From: CAVYWD01 sp963772225
Lineage (GTDB): Bacteria > Myxococcota > Myxococcia > Myxococcales > UBA5297
Direction: 5' to 3'
Assembly: GCA_963772225.1 (NCBI GenBank)
Contig: CAVYWD010000002.1
Span: 2,852,001 to 2,916,000 of the forward strand
Length of the DNA: 64,000 nucleotides
The notes under the pieces were generated by a model that saw only the letters and a program-made list of their open reading frames with translations, was not told the DNA's origin and made no database searches. The position numbers were made by a program, and so were the translations under genes. Below, in pieces: positions 7,712 to 22,250 of the stretch (position 1 is the stretch's first letter; each line of letters opens with the position of its first letter).

Positions 7712-9037
7712 ATGCCCGTCCAAAAGCTACTTACCCGGAACTGGGGCAAGCCCGATTCCCGCTCCCTCAAGACCTATGAGGCGAACGGCGGCTATCAGAG
7801 CCTGAAGAAGGCTCTGGAGATGGGGCCAGCCAAGATCATCGACGAGGTGAAGAAGTCCAACCTGCGCGGCCGGGGCGGCGCTGGCTTCCCCACGGGCATG
7901 AAGTGGACCTTCCTGCCCAAGGACAACCCGAAGCCGCGCTACCTGTGCATCAACTCCGACGAGTCCGAGCCCGGGACCTACAAGGACCGCGTCCTCATCG
8001 AGAACGACCCCCACTCGCTCATCGAAGGCATCGCCATCGCCTGCTACGCCATCGGGGCGCACACCGCGTACATCTACCACCGCGGCGAGTTCGAGCTGCA
8101 GGGGCGCATCCTCGACAAGGCCATCCAGGAGGCGTACGCGGCAGGCTACCTCGGACCCAAGGTCTGCGGCCGCGACTTCGCCCTCGACGTCTACACGCAC
8201 CGCGGCGCCGGCGCGTACATCTGCGGTGAGGAGACGGCGCTCATCGAGTCGCTCGAGGGCAAGAAGGGCTGGCCCCGCCTCAAGCCGCCGTTCCCCGCGG
8301 TCGTGGGCGTCTTCGGCTGCCCCACCATCGTGAACAACGTCGAGACCATCGCCACCGTTCCGCTCATCATCGAGAAGGGCGGCGAGTGGTACGCGAAGCT
8401 CGGGACCGACAAGTCGGGTGGCACCAAGCTCATCTGCGTCTCGGGCGCCGTGAAGAAGCCGGGCGTCTACGAGATCACCATGGACACGACGTTCCGGCAG
8501 ATCATCTACGACATCTGCGGCGGAGTCCCGGGCGACCGGAAGGTCAAGGGCATCATCCCCGGCGGCTCGTCGTGCCCCATTCTCTCGGCGGACCAGATGG
8601 ACTTGCCGCACGAGACCGAGGCGCTCAAGAAGGTCAACTCCATGGCCGGCTCCGGCGCGGTCATCGTCATCGACGAGTCGACGTGCATGGTGCGCGCTCT
8701 CTGGCGCGTGGTCCGGTTCTACGCCGAGGAGAGCTGCGGCCAGTGCACGCCGTGCCGCGAAGGCCAGCCCTGGATGACGCGCATCCTGCGGAAAATCGAA
8801 GAGGGCGAGGGCACCATGGAGGACCTGGCGCTCCTCAAGAGCGTGGCCAGCGCCATCTCCCCGTTCCCGCCCATCGGCCTGGACACCACCATCTGCCCTC
8901 TGGGCGGCGCAGGCGCGCTTCCGGTCCACAGCTTCCTCGAGAAGTTCATGCCGGAGTTCGAGGCGCACGTGCGCGAGAAGAAGTGCCCGAATCACCGCCC
9001 CTGGGGCGAGCACGCGCACAGCACGTTTGCGGCGTGA
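7712..9037 (+). CDS. nuoF: NADH-quinone oxidoreductase subunit F
   Basis: 441 aa, the flavoprotein subunit that binds NADH and FMN and passes electrons to the N3 cluster. The glycine-rich NADH/FMN loop GRGGAGFPTGMKW is at about 53-65. The 4Fe-4S ligands are Cys342, Cys345 and Cys348 in CGQCTPC, plus Cys395 in the CPLG segment. It lies 44 bases after nuoE. In most operons nuoG, nuoH and nuoI follow; here nuoJ follows directly, so the remaining subunits must be encoded elsewhere. Confidence 0.97.
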   Translation: MPVQKLLTRNWGKPDSRSLKTYEANGGYQSLKKALEMGPAKIIDEVKKSNLRGRGGAGFPTGMKWTFLPKDNPKPRYLCINSDESEPGTYKDRVLIENDPHSLIEGIAIACYAIGAHTAYIYHRGEFELQGRILDKAIQEAYAAGYLGPKVCGRDFALDVYTHRGAGAYICGEETALIESLEGKKGWPRLKPPFPAVVGVFGCPTIVNNVETIATVPLIIEKGGEWYAKLGTDKSGGTKLICVSGAVKKPGVYEITMDTTFRQIIYDICGGVPGDRKVKGIIPGGSSCPILSADQMDLPHETEALKKVNSMAGSGAVIVIDESTCMVRALWRVVRFYAEESCGQCTPCREGQPWMTRILRKIEEGEGTMEDLALLKSVASAISPFPPIGLDTTICPLGGAGALPVHSFLEKFMPEFEAHVREKKCPNHRPWGEHAHSTFAA

Positions 9038-9068
9038 GGCGAGAAGCGTTGAGTCGAAGGAGCGGACC

Positions 9069-9599
9069 GTGACCGTCGAAGCTTGGTTCTTCTATCCCCT
9101 GGCCGTGCTGACCACCGCTGCCGCGCTGGGCGTCGTGCTGTCGAGAAACCCGCTGCACGGCGCGCTGTCGATGGTGGTCGCGTTCTTCTTCCTCTCGGCC
9201 ATCTACGTGCTCCTCGGAGCGCACTTCGTCGGCATCCTGCAGGTCATCGTCTATGCCGGCGCCATCATGGTGCTGTTCCTCTTCGTCATCATGCTCCTGG
9301 CGCTCTCGGACGTTGACCTGGGCAAGAGCCGGGTGACGGGGGCAAAGATCACCGGCGCCGTCTTTTCAGTGGGCATCGTCGTCTTCTCGCTGAAGGCACT
9401 GGGCCTCCGACTCGAGCCGGGCGGCCGCGTGGTCGTGGAGCTGGGGCGCAGCTTCAAGCAGCTCCCGGCGGCGTTCGGCACAGTGGCCGCCGTTTCCCAG
9501 AAGCTCTTCACCGAATTTCCCCTTCAGTTCGAGGTCGTCTCCTTGCTGCTCCTGGTGGCCATCGCCGGCGCCGTGGTCGTGGCCAAGGGGCGCATCTAG
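9069..9599 (+). CDS. nuoJ: NADH-quinone oxidoreductase subunit J
   Basis: 176 aa from a GTG at 9069, with AAGGAG six bases upstream; the longer frame from 9027 overlaps nuoF and lacks such a site. Five membrane helices are visible. The conserved GILQVIVYAGAIMVLFLFVIMLL helix pair marks NuoJ/ND6, part of the proton-translocating membrane arm. The C-terminal VVSLLLLVAIAGAVVVAK helix is typical. Confidence 0.95.
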   Translation: MTVEAWFFYPLAVLTTAAALGVVLSRNPLHGALSMVVAFFFLSAIYVLLGAHFVGILQVIVYAGAIMVLFLFVIMLLALSDVDLGKSRVTGAKITGAVFSVGIVVFSLKALGLRLEPGGRVVVELGRSFKQLPAAFGTVAAVSQKLFTEFPLQFEVVSLLLLVAIAGAVVVAKGRI

Positions 9600-9625
9600 C
9601 GCGTGCATAGGGTCGAGGCGACGCC

Positions 9626-9985
9626 ATGAACCATCCGATGTCACTTCTCGCTCCGCTGGCCGCAGCCGCCGTCCAGGTCCGGCTGCCCCTCGTCGAGCAC
9701 TATCTCATCCTGGCCGCGGTGCTCTTCTCGGTCGGCATGCTCGGCGTGGTCGTGCGGCGCAACGCCCTCACCGTGTTCATGAGCGTCGAGCTGATGATGA
9801 ACGCCGCGAACCTCACCTTCCTCTCCTTCGCGCGGCTCAACAGCGACGTGACCCCCCACGTCATCGCCGTCCTGGTGATGGCGGTGGCGGCGGCCGAGGC
9901 GGCCATCGGCCTCGCCATCGTGATCGCGGTGTTCCGCTCGCGCGGCACCATGAACGTCGACGAAATCACGGCGATGAAGAACTAG
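9626..9985 (+). CDS. nuoK: NADH-quinone oxidoreductase subunit K
   Basis: 119 aa, slightly longer than the usual 100-110 because of an N-terminal extension of about 20 residues. It has three membrane helices. The two essential membrane glutamates of NuoK/ND4L are present, in FMSVELMMNAANL and in AAAEAAIGLAIV. They belong to the E-channel of complex I. It lies 26 bases after nuoJ and 13 before nuoL. Confidence 0.96.
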   Translation: MNHPMSLLAPLAAAAVQVRLPLVEHYLILAAVLFSVGMLGVVVRRNALTVFMSVELMMNAANLTFLSFARLNSDVTPHVIAVLVMAVAAAEAAIGLAIVIAVFRSRGTMNVDEITAMKN

Positions 9986-9998
9986 GGACGACGACCCA

Positions 9999-12173
9999 AT
10001 GAGAATCGACTGGGACATCCGGATCCTGCAGGACTCGCTCTACTGGATCCCCCTGCTGCCGCTTCTGGGCGCGCTGGCCATCGGCCTGTTCGGCAAGCGG
10101 CTGGGCAAGGGGAACGTCGCGCTCATCGGCTGCGGCACGGTGGGCACCTCGGCGCTCTTGGCAGCGTCGATCCTCGTGCCGATGTCGTTCGGCAAGATCT
10201 TCGGCCCCGAGCCTTTGGCCGTCGGCAATAACCTCGGCGTCTGGTTCAAGGCGGGCACTTTCACCGCAAACGCCAGCCTGCTGGTCGACCACCTGAACGC
10301 CGTGCTCTGCATGGTGGTCACGGGCGTGGGCTTCCTCATCCACGTCTACTCGACCGCGTACATGGCGGAGGACGAGGGCTTCCACAAGTTCTTCGCCTAC
10401 CTGAACCTGTTCGTCGGCTTCATGCTCATCCTGGTGCTCGCGAACAACGTGGTCCTCATGTTCGTCGGCTGGGAGGGCGTGGGCCTCTGCAGCTATTTGC
10501 TTATCGGCTTCTGGTACGACGACGACCAGAAGGCGTCAGCGGGGCGCAAGGCCTTCGTGGTGAACCGCGTCGGCGACTTCGGCTTCATTCTGGGCGTGTT
10601 CACTCTGTTCGCGCTCTTCGGCGCGACCGACATCAACGACATGGCTGGCGTGGGCCGCACGCTCTCTGCCGGCGCCTCGGGGTTCACCGCGGCCAAGCTC
10701 GGGGCGCTGGTCCCCGCGGGCGTGCTCCACTCCCTGGGGTTGACCTACGGCCAATCGCTCACCATGGCCTGCCTGCTGCTGTTCGTGGGCGCCACGGGCA
10801 AGAGCGCGCAGTTCCCCCTCTACGTCTGGCTGCCGGACGCCATGGCGGGTCCCACGCCGGTGTCGGCCCTCATCCACGCCGCGACGATGGTCACCGCGGG
10901 CGTCTACATGATCGCCCGGCTGTCCTTCCTCTTCGCGCTCGCGCCGGACGCCATGGCCGTGGTCGCCTCGGTAGGCGCCTTCACCGCGCTCTTCGCGGCG
11001 CTGATGGGCTTCGCGCAGAACGACATCAAGAAGGTGCTCGCCTACTCCACCGTGTCGCAGCTGGGCTTCATGGTTCTGGGCGTGGGCATCGGCGCCTACT
11101 GGCAGGCCGTGTTCCACCTCGTCACGCATGCCTTCTTCAAGGCCTGCCTGTTCCTGGGCGCGGGCTCGGTCATCCTGGGCTGCCACCATGAGCAAGACAT
11201 CCGGAAGATGGGCGGCCTGCGGACGAAGATGCCCAAGACCTGGCTCACCTTCACGGTGGCGACGCTGGCCATCACCGGCTTCCTGCCGCTGTCGGGCTTC
11301 TTCTCCAAGGACGCCATCCTCCACTTCGCGCACGGGGCTTCGCTCGCGGGCCACCCCGACATCGGCCACATCGTCTTCTACGTCGGGTCGGTGGCTGCTC
11401 TGGGCACCGCGTTCTACATGACCCGCCTCTACTTCTTGGTCTTCGAAGGCGCCCCGCGCTCGCATGCCTCGGAGCACGCGCACGAGCAGGGTGCAGCGAT
11501 CACCTTCCCGCTCCAGGTGCTGGCCTTCCTGTCGGTGGTCGCGCTGATCTGGGGCTGGCCCTGGTCGCCGTTCGCTCTCGAGGTGCCTCCGGCGAGCGGC
11601 CATACCATGGCCATCTTCGAGGAGTTCACCCGCGCGCCGTTGGCGCAGGCCAAGCGCGGCCTGGAGATGGTCGCGGCCGCGTCGGAAAGTCACACGGTGG
11701 TTGCGGCGGCGGAGCATGCGGCTGCGGGAGCGCACTCGGTCGCCGAGGCTGGCCATGCTGCGGCGCACGAGAGCCACGAGGGCGGTCTGCTCGGCGCCTT
11801 CATCGTGGCCTGGCTCATCGCCGCGCTCGGCACGGCCATCGCGTTCCTCCTCTATGCGCGAGGCGCCATCAAGCGGCTCGACCCCTTCTTCGAGAAGGGC
11901 TTCGGCCGAAAGCTGTATGACGCGTTCGCAAACAAGTTCTACGTCGACGAGATCTACGAGGCGGTCATCATCACGCCCTTCAAGGGAGCGGCGCACTACG
12001 TCTGGAAGGTCGTGGACGTGTTCGCCATCGACACCGTGGCCGTGCGCGGCGTGGCGCGCGTGGTGACCTTCAGCGGCTCGGTTCTCCGCTACCTCCAGAA
12101 CGGCGACGTGCAGCGGTACGCCGCGGTGATGGCCGTCGGCGCGGTGCTGATCCTCTGGGCCATTTCGGCGTAG
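9999..12173 (+). CDS. nuoL: NADH-quinone oxidoreductase subunit L
   Basis: 724 aa, an antiporter-like distal subunit of the membrane arm. Signature segments include FVGWEGVGLCSYLLIGFW (about 155-172), the half-helix region SAQFPLYVWLPDAMAGPTPVSALIHAATMV and the ST-rich AYSTVSQLGFM. The C-terminal part carries the long lateral helix and a last membrane span. Odd feature: a His/Ala-rich stretch at about residues 531-597 (HAAAGAH, AGHAAAHESHEGG) between the core and the C-terminal helices. Proton pumping is inferred from the family. Confidence 0.97.
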   Translation: MRIDWDIRILQDSLYWIPLLPLLGALAIGLFGKRLGKGNVALIGCGTVGTSALLAASILVPMSFGKIFGPEPLAVGNNLGVWFKAGTFTANASLLVDHLNAVLCMVVTGVGFLIHVYSTAYMAEDEGFHKFFAYLNLFVGFMLILVLANNVVLMFVGWEGVGLCSYLLIGFWYDDDQKASAGRKAFVVNRVGDFGFILGVFTLFALFGATDINDMAGVGRTLSAGASGFTAAKLGALVPAGVLHSLGLTYGQSLTMACLLLFVGATGKSAQFPLYVWLPDAMAGPTPVSALIHAATMVTAGVYMIARLSFLFALAPDAMAVVASVGAFTALFAALMGFAQNDIKKVLAYSTVSQLGFMVLGVGIGAYWQAVFHLVTHAFFKACLFLGAGSVILGCHHEQDIRKMGGLRTKMPKTWLTFTVATLAITGFLPLSGFFSKDAILHFAHGASLAGHPDIGHIVFYVGSVAALGTAFYMTRLYFLVFEGAPRSHASEHAHEQGAAITFPLQVLAFLSVVALIWGWPWSPFALEVPPASGHTMAIFEEFTRAPLAQAKRGLEMVAAASESHTVVAAAEHAAAGAHSVAEAGHAAAHESHEGGLLGAFIVAWLIAALGTAIAFLLYARGAIKRLDPFFEKGFGRKLYDAFANKFYVDEIYEAVIITPFKGAAHYVWKVVDVFAIDTVAVRGVARVVTFSGSVLRYLQNGDVQRYAAVMAVGAVLILWAISA

Positions 12174-12209
12174 TGGCAGCTTGACGTCAGGAGCGCGGGC
12201 GATAAAGTC

Positions 12210-13973
<1,764 letters not shown>

Positions 13974-13985
13974 AGAGAGCCGACC

Positions 13986-15473
13986 ATGCCGATGCCCACC
14001 TCGTTTCATATGCTCGTTCTGCTGCCGACGATCATCCTCTCGCTCGGCGCCTGCGTGCTGCTGCTCTCCGAGGTCTTCCTGACTCGAAAGGAGCGCGGCT
14101 ACCAGGCCTGGGTCGCGGGCGGGAGCGCCCTCCTCGCGTTCCTCGCGGCCGCCGCGCTCTTGGACGGGACTTCGCCCACGGTGCCCATCCTCAAGGGCGC
14201 GGTTCGGGGCGACCCCTTCCAGGCCTTCATCGGGGCCACGGTCTGCGCCGGGCTCTTCCTGTCCATCCTGGTCTCGGCGGGTTTCCTGCGCAGGCTCGAC
14301 AGCGAGCGCGGCGAGTACTACGCGCTGCTCCTGTTCGCGGCCGCGGGCATGCTCTTGCTGGCGATGTCGAACGACCTGGTCATGATCTTCATCGCGCTGG
14401 AGACGATGTCGGTCGCGACGTACGCGCTGGCCGCCTATCTGCGCCGCGGGGCCCGGCCCACCGAAGCGGCGTTCAAGTACTTCATCCTGGGCGCCTTCTC
14501 GAGCGCGCTCTACCTCTACGGCGCTGCGCTGGCGTATGGGGCCACCGGCTCCACGAGCCTCGCGGAAATCGCCTCCGCCCTCGCGCAGGGCAAGAGCTCA
14601 GGGTTCTTGGCGCCCGCCATCGGCCTCCTGACGGTCGGCTTCGCGTTCAAGGTCGCGGCGGTGCCGTTCCACATGTGGGCGCCGGACGTCTACGAAGGCT
14701 CGCCCACGCCGGTCACCGCGTTCATGGCGGTGGGCGTGAAGGCCGCGGCCTTTGCCGCCTTCTTCCGCGTCATCGCGGTGGGCTTCGGCAGCTCGCCCGA
14801 GAAGTGGGGCCCCATCGTCTCGCTGCTGGCCGTGATGACCATGCTCATCGGGAACCTGGTGGCGCTCCCGCAGCGCAACGTGAAGCGCATGCTGGCCTAC
14901 TCGTCCATCGCGCACGCCGGCTACATTCTCGTCGCGCTGGCGTCGTCGGCCGGGGCCAGTGCCGCGGCGCGGACCGCCGCCGGCCAGGGCATCTTGTTTT
15001 ACCTGGCGGCGTACACCGTGTCGGCAGTCGGCGCCTTCGGCATCGCGTCGGTGCTGGAGCGCAAGGACAACGACTCGGCGACCGCGTGGGACCTCGACCG
15101 CTTCGCGGGCCTGGGCAAGCGGCGGCCGGTGCTGGCGCTGTTCATGGCGGTGTTCATGCTCTCCCTCGCGGGCATTCCGACCACCGCCGGCTTCATGGGC
15201 AAGCTGCTCATCTTCCGCGCGGCGCTGGACGCCGGGCAGGTGGGCCTGGCCATCTTCGGCGTGATCACCTCGGCCATGGGCGCGTACTACTACCTGCGCG
15301 TCGTGGTCACCATGTACTTCCGCAATCCGGAGGCCGCAGCTGCACCCGAGGGCGAGGCGCCGGCGCTCGACTGGGGCGTGGCCATCGCTTGCGTGCTGGT
15401 GTTCGTGCTGGGGCTTGGGCCGGGCGCCATCGCTGAGGCGGCGCGGCGCGGAGCGCAGCTGCTGGTGGGGTAA
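13986..15473 (+). CDS. nuoN: NADH-quinone oxidoreductase subunit N
   Basis: 495 aa, the third antiporter-like subunit, the usual last gene of nuo clusters. Motifs include MIFIALETMSVATYALAAYLR with the pump Glu, FKVAAVPFHMWAPDVYEGSPTPVTAFM and AYSSIAHAGYILVAL. About 14 membrane helices are expected. It starts 12 bases after nuoM. A GC hairpin with a short T-run at 15536-15560 may end the operon. Confidence 0.97.
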   Translation: MPMPTSFHMLVLLPTIILSLGACVLLLSEVFLTRKERGYQAWVAGGSALLAFLAAAALLDGTSPTVPILKGAVRGDPFQAFIGATVCAGLFLSILVSAGFLRRLDSERGEYYALLLFAAAGMLLLAMSNDLVMIFIALETMSVATYALAAYLRRGARPTEAAFKYFILGAFSSALYLYGAALAYGATGSTSLAEIASALAQGKSSGFLAPAIGLLTVGFAFKVAAVPFHMWAPDVYEGSPTPVTAFMAVGVKAAAFAAFFRVIAVGFGSSPEKWGPIVSLLAVMTMLIGNLVALPQRNVKRMLAYSSIAHAGYILVALASSAGASAAARTAAGQGILFYLAAYTVSAVGAFGIASVLERKDNDSATAWDLDRFAGLGKRRPVLALFMAVFMLSLAGIPTTAGFMGKLLIFRAALDAGQVGLAIFGVITSAMGAYYYLRVVVTMYFRNPEAAAAPEGEAPALDWGVAIACVLVFVLGLGPGAIAEAARRGAQLLVG

Positions 15474-15779
15474 AGCGCACGGCAGGCGGACCGGCGGTCG
15501 CTCGGCCGCGCTGGAGCGACAGAGAAGATTGTGGGGCGGCGCCGCCGAAAGGGGCGCCGCTTTGCGTTGGTGCGACTGCACCTCCACCGGGCGCTGTGGC
15601 CCGAACTGTCAGCGCTGGGTTTGGCCCCTTGCGGCTCGTGCGCGCGCAGGCCTGCCGAGGCGCAGAAAGCCGGGCGGGGAGGGCGCTGCTCGCGTGCTCT
15701 TCGCTTGCCCGGCACCCGGCGCCGACTTCGCGGGGCCGCGGGCCGTGAGAGCTCACCGAAGTGACACCGAAGGTTCACT
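15474..15779. other. Intergenic region after nuoN (no gene seen)
   Basis: 306 bases with the nuo terminator hairpin near its start. Beyond it, no reading frame has family-like sequence; the frames are Arg/Ala-rich GC noise. The 5' half expected for the truncated phosphoesterase downstream is not here. Confidence 0.5.
15536..15560 (+). terminator. Probable terminator of the nuo operon
   Basis: Perfect 8-base arms GCGGCGCC (15536-15543) and GGCGCCGC (15553-15560) around a 9-base loop, followed by TTTGCGTT. The T-run is short, so termination efficiency is uncertain. Confidence 0.45.
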
Positions 15780-16928
15780 GAATGCTCGGTTCGTCCTGCT
15801 CGACCAGTTCGTCCCCACCGACAACGCGCCCGCGGTGCTCGACACCCAGCTCGACTGGATTGATCGCACCCTGGACGAGCGCCCGGCCGGTGGACATGCC
15901 TTCGTGTTCGGCCACAAGCACCTCATCTCCGACAACCACACCGATACGCTCTTCGGCGCGAATCCCGCGGCCGACCCGGAGGGGCAAGATGCCTTCATCC
16001 GCAGCCTCGCCGACAACGACGTGCACTACTACTTCGGTGGCCACGACCACATGCACCTGAATTCGGTCTTCACCACGACCGACGGCGTCTCGGCGTCGGT
16101 GCACGACCTCGTGACGGCTTCCGACAGCTACAAGTTCTACACGCCGATCAGCCCGTCCAACGACACCACTTGGAACGTGGGCAAGCTCGGCCACGCACGT
16201 CAGACGCGCATCTCGCAGGAGCTGTATCAGGTCGGCTACTACATCGTGACGGTCGACGGGACGCGCGCCACCATTGAGTACTTCGCCGTGCCCGTGCCTT
16301 CCGCGCCGTCGACGGTCACCCAGGGTTATGAGCTGACGATCACCACCACCCCGACGCTCACCGGTAACTTCAGCCGGCACGAGCGGTTCGGGTATGCCTT
16401 GAACGGCAAGGAGTTCTTCGTCGCGCAGGGCAAGAGCTAAGCTACGCGAGCGTATCCGACAGCTTCATCTCGTCCGGGGACACTTCGGCGACAAATTTCA
16501 AGATCCTCGCGGGCACCAATGCCAGCACGGCGAAGGATGCGCTGGGCGCCACCGCCCTGACGAAGGCGGTCGACACCGGCTGGACCGCCAGGACCAGCGC
16601 GACGGCGAGCGACATCGTTACGCTCTGGGGCATGACCGACCTCGGGGCCACCTCCACCGACACGTACGTCGTCCAGCTCAGCTACGACCCGACGGCCGTC
16701 TCGGACCTGGCCGCCGGGGCCTTTGGCCTCGTCACCCGGAATTCGAGCGGCGCCTGGGTGAATGCGGTGAGCAACAACACCGGAGGCACCGCGACCCCGG
16801 TCACGGGCGCCTGGACGAGCCTCGCCACGCTCGGGAGCTACGGTGTCGACGCGACGAACCACCTCGCCTGGGCGGTCGTGAACTCCGAAGGCGACTTCGC
16901 GGTCGCGAAGTTCCCGACGGGCAACTAG
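15780..16928 (+). pseudogene. Truncated, frameshifted metallophosphoesterase remnant
   Basis: The frame through 16440 encodes the C-terminal half of a calcineurin-like phosphoesterase: FVFGHKHLISDNHTD and YYFGGHDHMH (the GHxH metal motif) are present. The N-terminal DxH, GDxxD and GNH motifs are absent, and no start with a ribosome site is visible. At 16438 a TAA stops this frame. The adjacent frame from about 16443 continues the protein (YASVSDSFISSGD onward) to a stop at 16928, ending in a Thr/Ser/Ala-rich C-terminal domain. So it is both 5'-truncated and broken by one base. The original was probably secreted, but its signal peptide is lost. Confidence 0.7.
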
Positions 16929-16951
16929 AGGCCGTCACCGTCGAGCAGTCT

Positions 16952-16988
16952 GGGACGCCGCCCGCGCTGGGCGGCGTCCCTTCTATTT
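16952..16988 (+). terminator. Strong intrinsic terminator
   Basis: Perfect 12-base stem GGGACGCCGCCC (16952-16963) / GGGCGGCGTCCC (16969-16980), a 5-base loop, then TTCTATTT. It ends the phosphoesterase remnant's transcript, showing that the remnant was once an expressed gene. Confidence 0.85.
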
Positions 16989-17086
16989 GCTGTCAGCATG
17001 GGCTCGCATCGGCGGCGAAGACGCCGTGGGCGTAGGTCACTTCGCGGCGGCACCCAGAGGCGGAGGAGCCGAGAGTCTCGCCGACC

Positions 17087-19012
<1,926 letters not shown>

Positions 19013-19015
19013 GCG

Positions 19016-19037
19016 TTCCAGAAATGGAACATGTTTC
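19016..19037. promoter_or_regulatory. Operator-like dyads next to the PrpR-like start
   Basis: TTCCA-gaaa-TGGAA (19016-19029) is a perfect interrupted palindrome. It overlaps GGAACATGTTTC (19026-19037), which is palindromic except for one base pair. A related GAAACAT lies nearby at about 19054. They sit just before the regulator's own start and about 105 bases upstream of the sigma54-like promoter, a normal distance for an enhancer. Confidence 0.4.
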
Positions 19038-19139
19038 GGGAGAACGTGGAAGGTGAAACATCGCCGCGCGCGCGCTTGGCCCAAGAAAAGACGACTGAAA
19101 GCGGGGGGATGCCTCGTTTGCACGCCGAGAGCGCGAGCC

Positions 19140-19155
19140 TGGCCCGCCGCTTGCT
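19140..19155 (+). promoter_or_regulatory. sigma54-type promoter of maeB
   Basis: TGGCCCGCCGCTTGCT has GG and GC with the exact -24/-12 spacing and closely matches the consensus TGGCACGnnnnTTGCW. It faces maeB, about 60 bases upstream of its ATG, and lies beside a divergent sigma54 activator gene. Confidence 0.6.
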
Positions 19156-19215
19156 GTTCCGCCGGCGGCCCACGCATGGCCCGAATTTAAACCCCGACTC
19201 CTCAGGAGCCATTGA

Positions 19216-21523
<2,308 letters not shown>

Positions 21524-21556
21524 GGCCGGGCCTTTCGAAGCGCGAGAGAAGACGAG

Positions 21557-21610
21557 GCCGCGCCGCGAGACCGCTCCCAAAGCGGCCGCGGCGCGGCTTC
21601 GCGCGCTTTT
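21557..21610 (+). terminator. Probable terminator of maeB
   Basis: Perfect 11-base arms GCCGCGCCGCG (21557-21567) and CGCGGCGCGGC (21587-21597), with an inner CCGCT/AGCGG stem, followed after ten bases by TTTT at 21607-21610. It starts 33 bases after the maeB stop. Confidence 0.55.
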
Positions 21611-21683
21611 AGTCCCCTCAACGCGAACTCTTGTCCAGGCTGGCAAAGACTCCAGCCTCCAGGTTCGCTCCAGACCCCAGGCT
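21606..21683 (-). repeat. Dispersed intergenic repeat, copy A
   Basis: Read on the minus strand, AGCCTGGGGTCTGG, then after 12 extra bases CTGGAGTCTTTGCCAG, then ACAAGA, TTCGCG and a GGGGaCTAAAa end. The same blocks in the same order occur on the plus strand at 48653-48719 (copy B). It is non-coding in both places. Confidence 0.6.
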
Positions 21684-22071
21684 GCTCAGGACGAGCCCCC
21701 TCGGCTCGATCGAGCGGACGCAAGGGCGCGCTCTCAGCAGCGCGAGCGCGGCGGGGTGATCGAACCGATCACTGCAAAGGCGATCGCGCCGATCGCCCTG
21801 GCGCCCCACCGATTTGGAAGCCCGGCGCCGGCGAGCGCCCTCGGCCCTGGCTCGTGCGCGAATCGAGCTGCGGCCAACTGCCCTCCGAAGGGCGCAAAGG
21901 CGCGCCGGGCTCCACGGGTCGATTTCACGCTTGCGCAATTCGAGCAATGAATTCGGGCGCGCCCCTGCGCGAATAGAGCAAGCGCGCGTCCACTCGAGTT
22001 TCGGCGCTTCGCCGGCGGCTTGCCCCCTGCATTCCGGGCCGCGGGACGGGAAACCTTCCCCTCCTTTCAAC

Positions 22072-22095
22072 GTACGACTTCCTGGAGAGTCGTAC
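22072..22095. promoter_or_regulatory. Perfect dyad GTACGACT-N8-AGTCGTAC
   Basis: Eight-base arms at 22072-22079 and 22088-22095 around an 8-base spacer, in a gene-free stretch. It could be an operator or the stem of a small RNA; nothing nearby tells which. Confidence 0.35.
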
Positions 22096-22188
22096 TTCTC
22101 CACGGAGGCGGGTGACATCGCGAATTCCAAATAGACGGCCGTGAGTCGTCGCAGGAGCTGGAGCGCGCCGCGGCCTTGATGAAAGGGC

Positions 22189-22204
22189 AGCGGCGCGCGC
22201 CGCT
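22189..22204 (-). terminator. Possible terminator of the lone receiver gene
   Basis: The 16-base palindrome AGCGGCGCGCGCCGCT, followed on the minus strand by GCCCTTTC, about 47 bases after the receiver stop. The short stem and weak T-run make this tentative. Confidence 0.3.
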
Positions 22205-22250
22205 TTACGAGCGAAAGGCGCCCTTCGACGTCGCGGTGCCGGGACTCGCG

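Larger units (their letters stand above)
21524..22250. other. 727-base intergenic region between maeB and a receiver gene
   Basis: No convincing gene on either strand. It holds the maeB terminator hairpin, one copy of a dispersed repeat (21606-21683), a patch rich in GATCG words around 21700-21800 (GATCGA, GATCAC, GCGATCGC), a perfect dyad at 22072-22095 and a palindrome at 22189-22204. Leftward frames of up to 170 codons exist but are Arg-rich without family-like sequence. Confidence 0.5.

Noticed and set aside
10536..11996. 486-codon frame antisense to nuoL
   Set aside because: Shadow frame; composition is Arg/Glu/His repeats, not a protein family.
12181..12208. TTGACG-16-TAAAGT resembling a promoter before nuoM
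   Set aside because: It would place the transcription start inside nuoM, and the gene sits within an operon; probably chance.
21618..22130. 170-codon leftward frame in the maeB-receiver gap
   Set aside because: Arg-rich, no ribosome site, and it runs through the dispersed repeat and the dyad.
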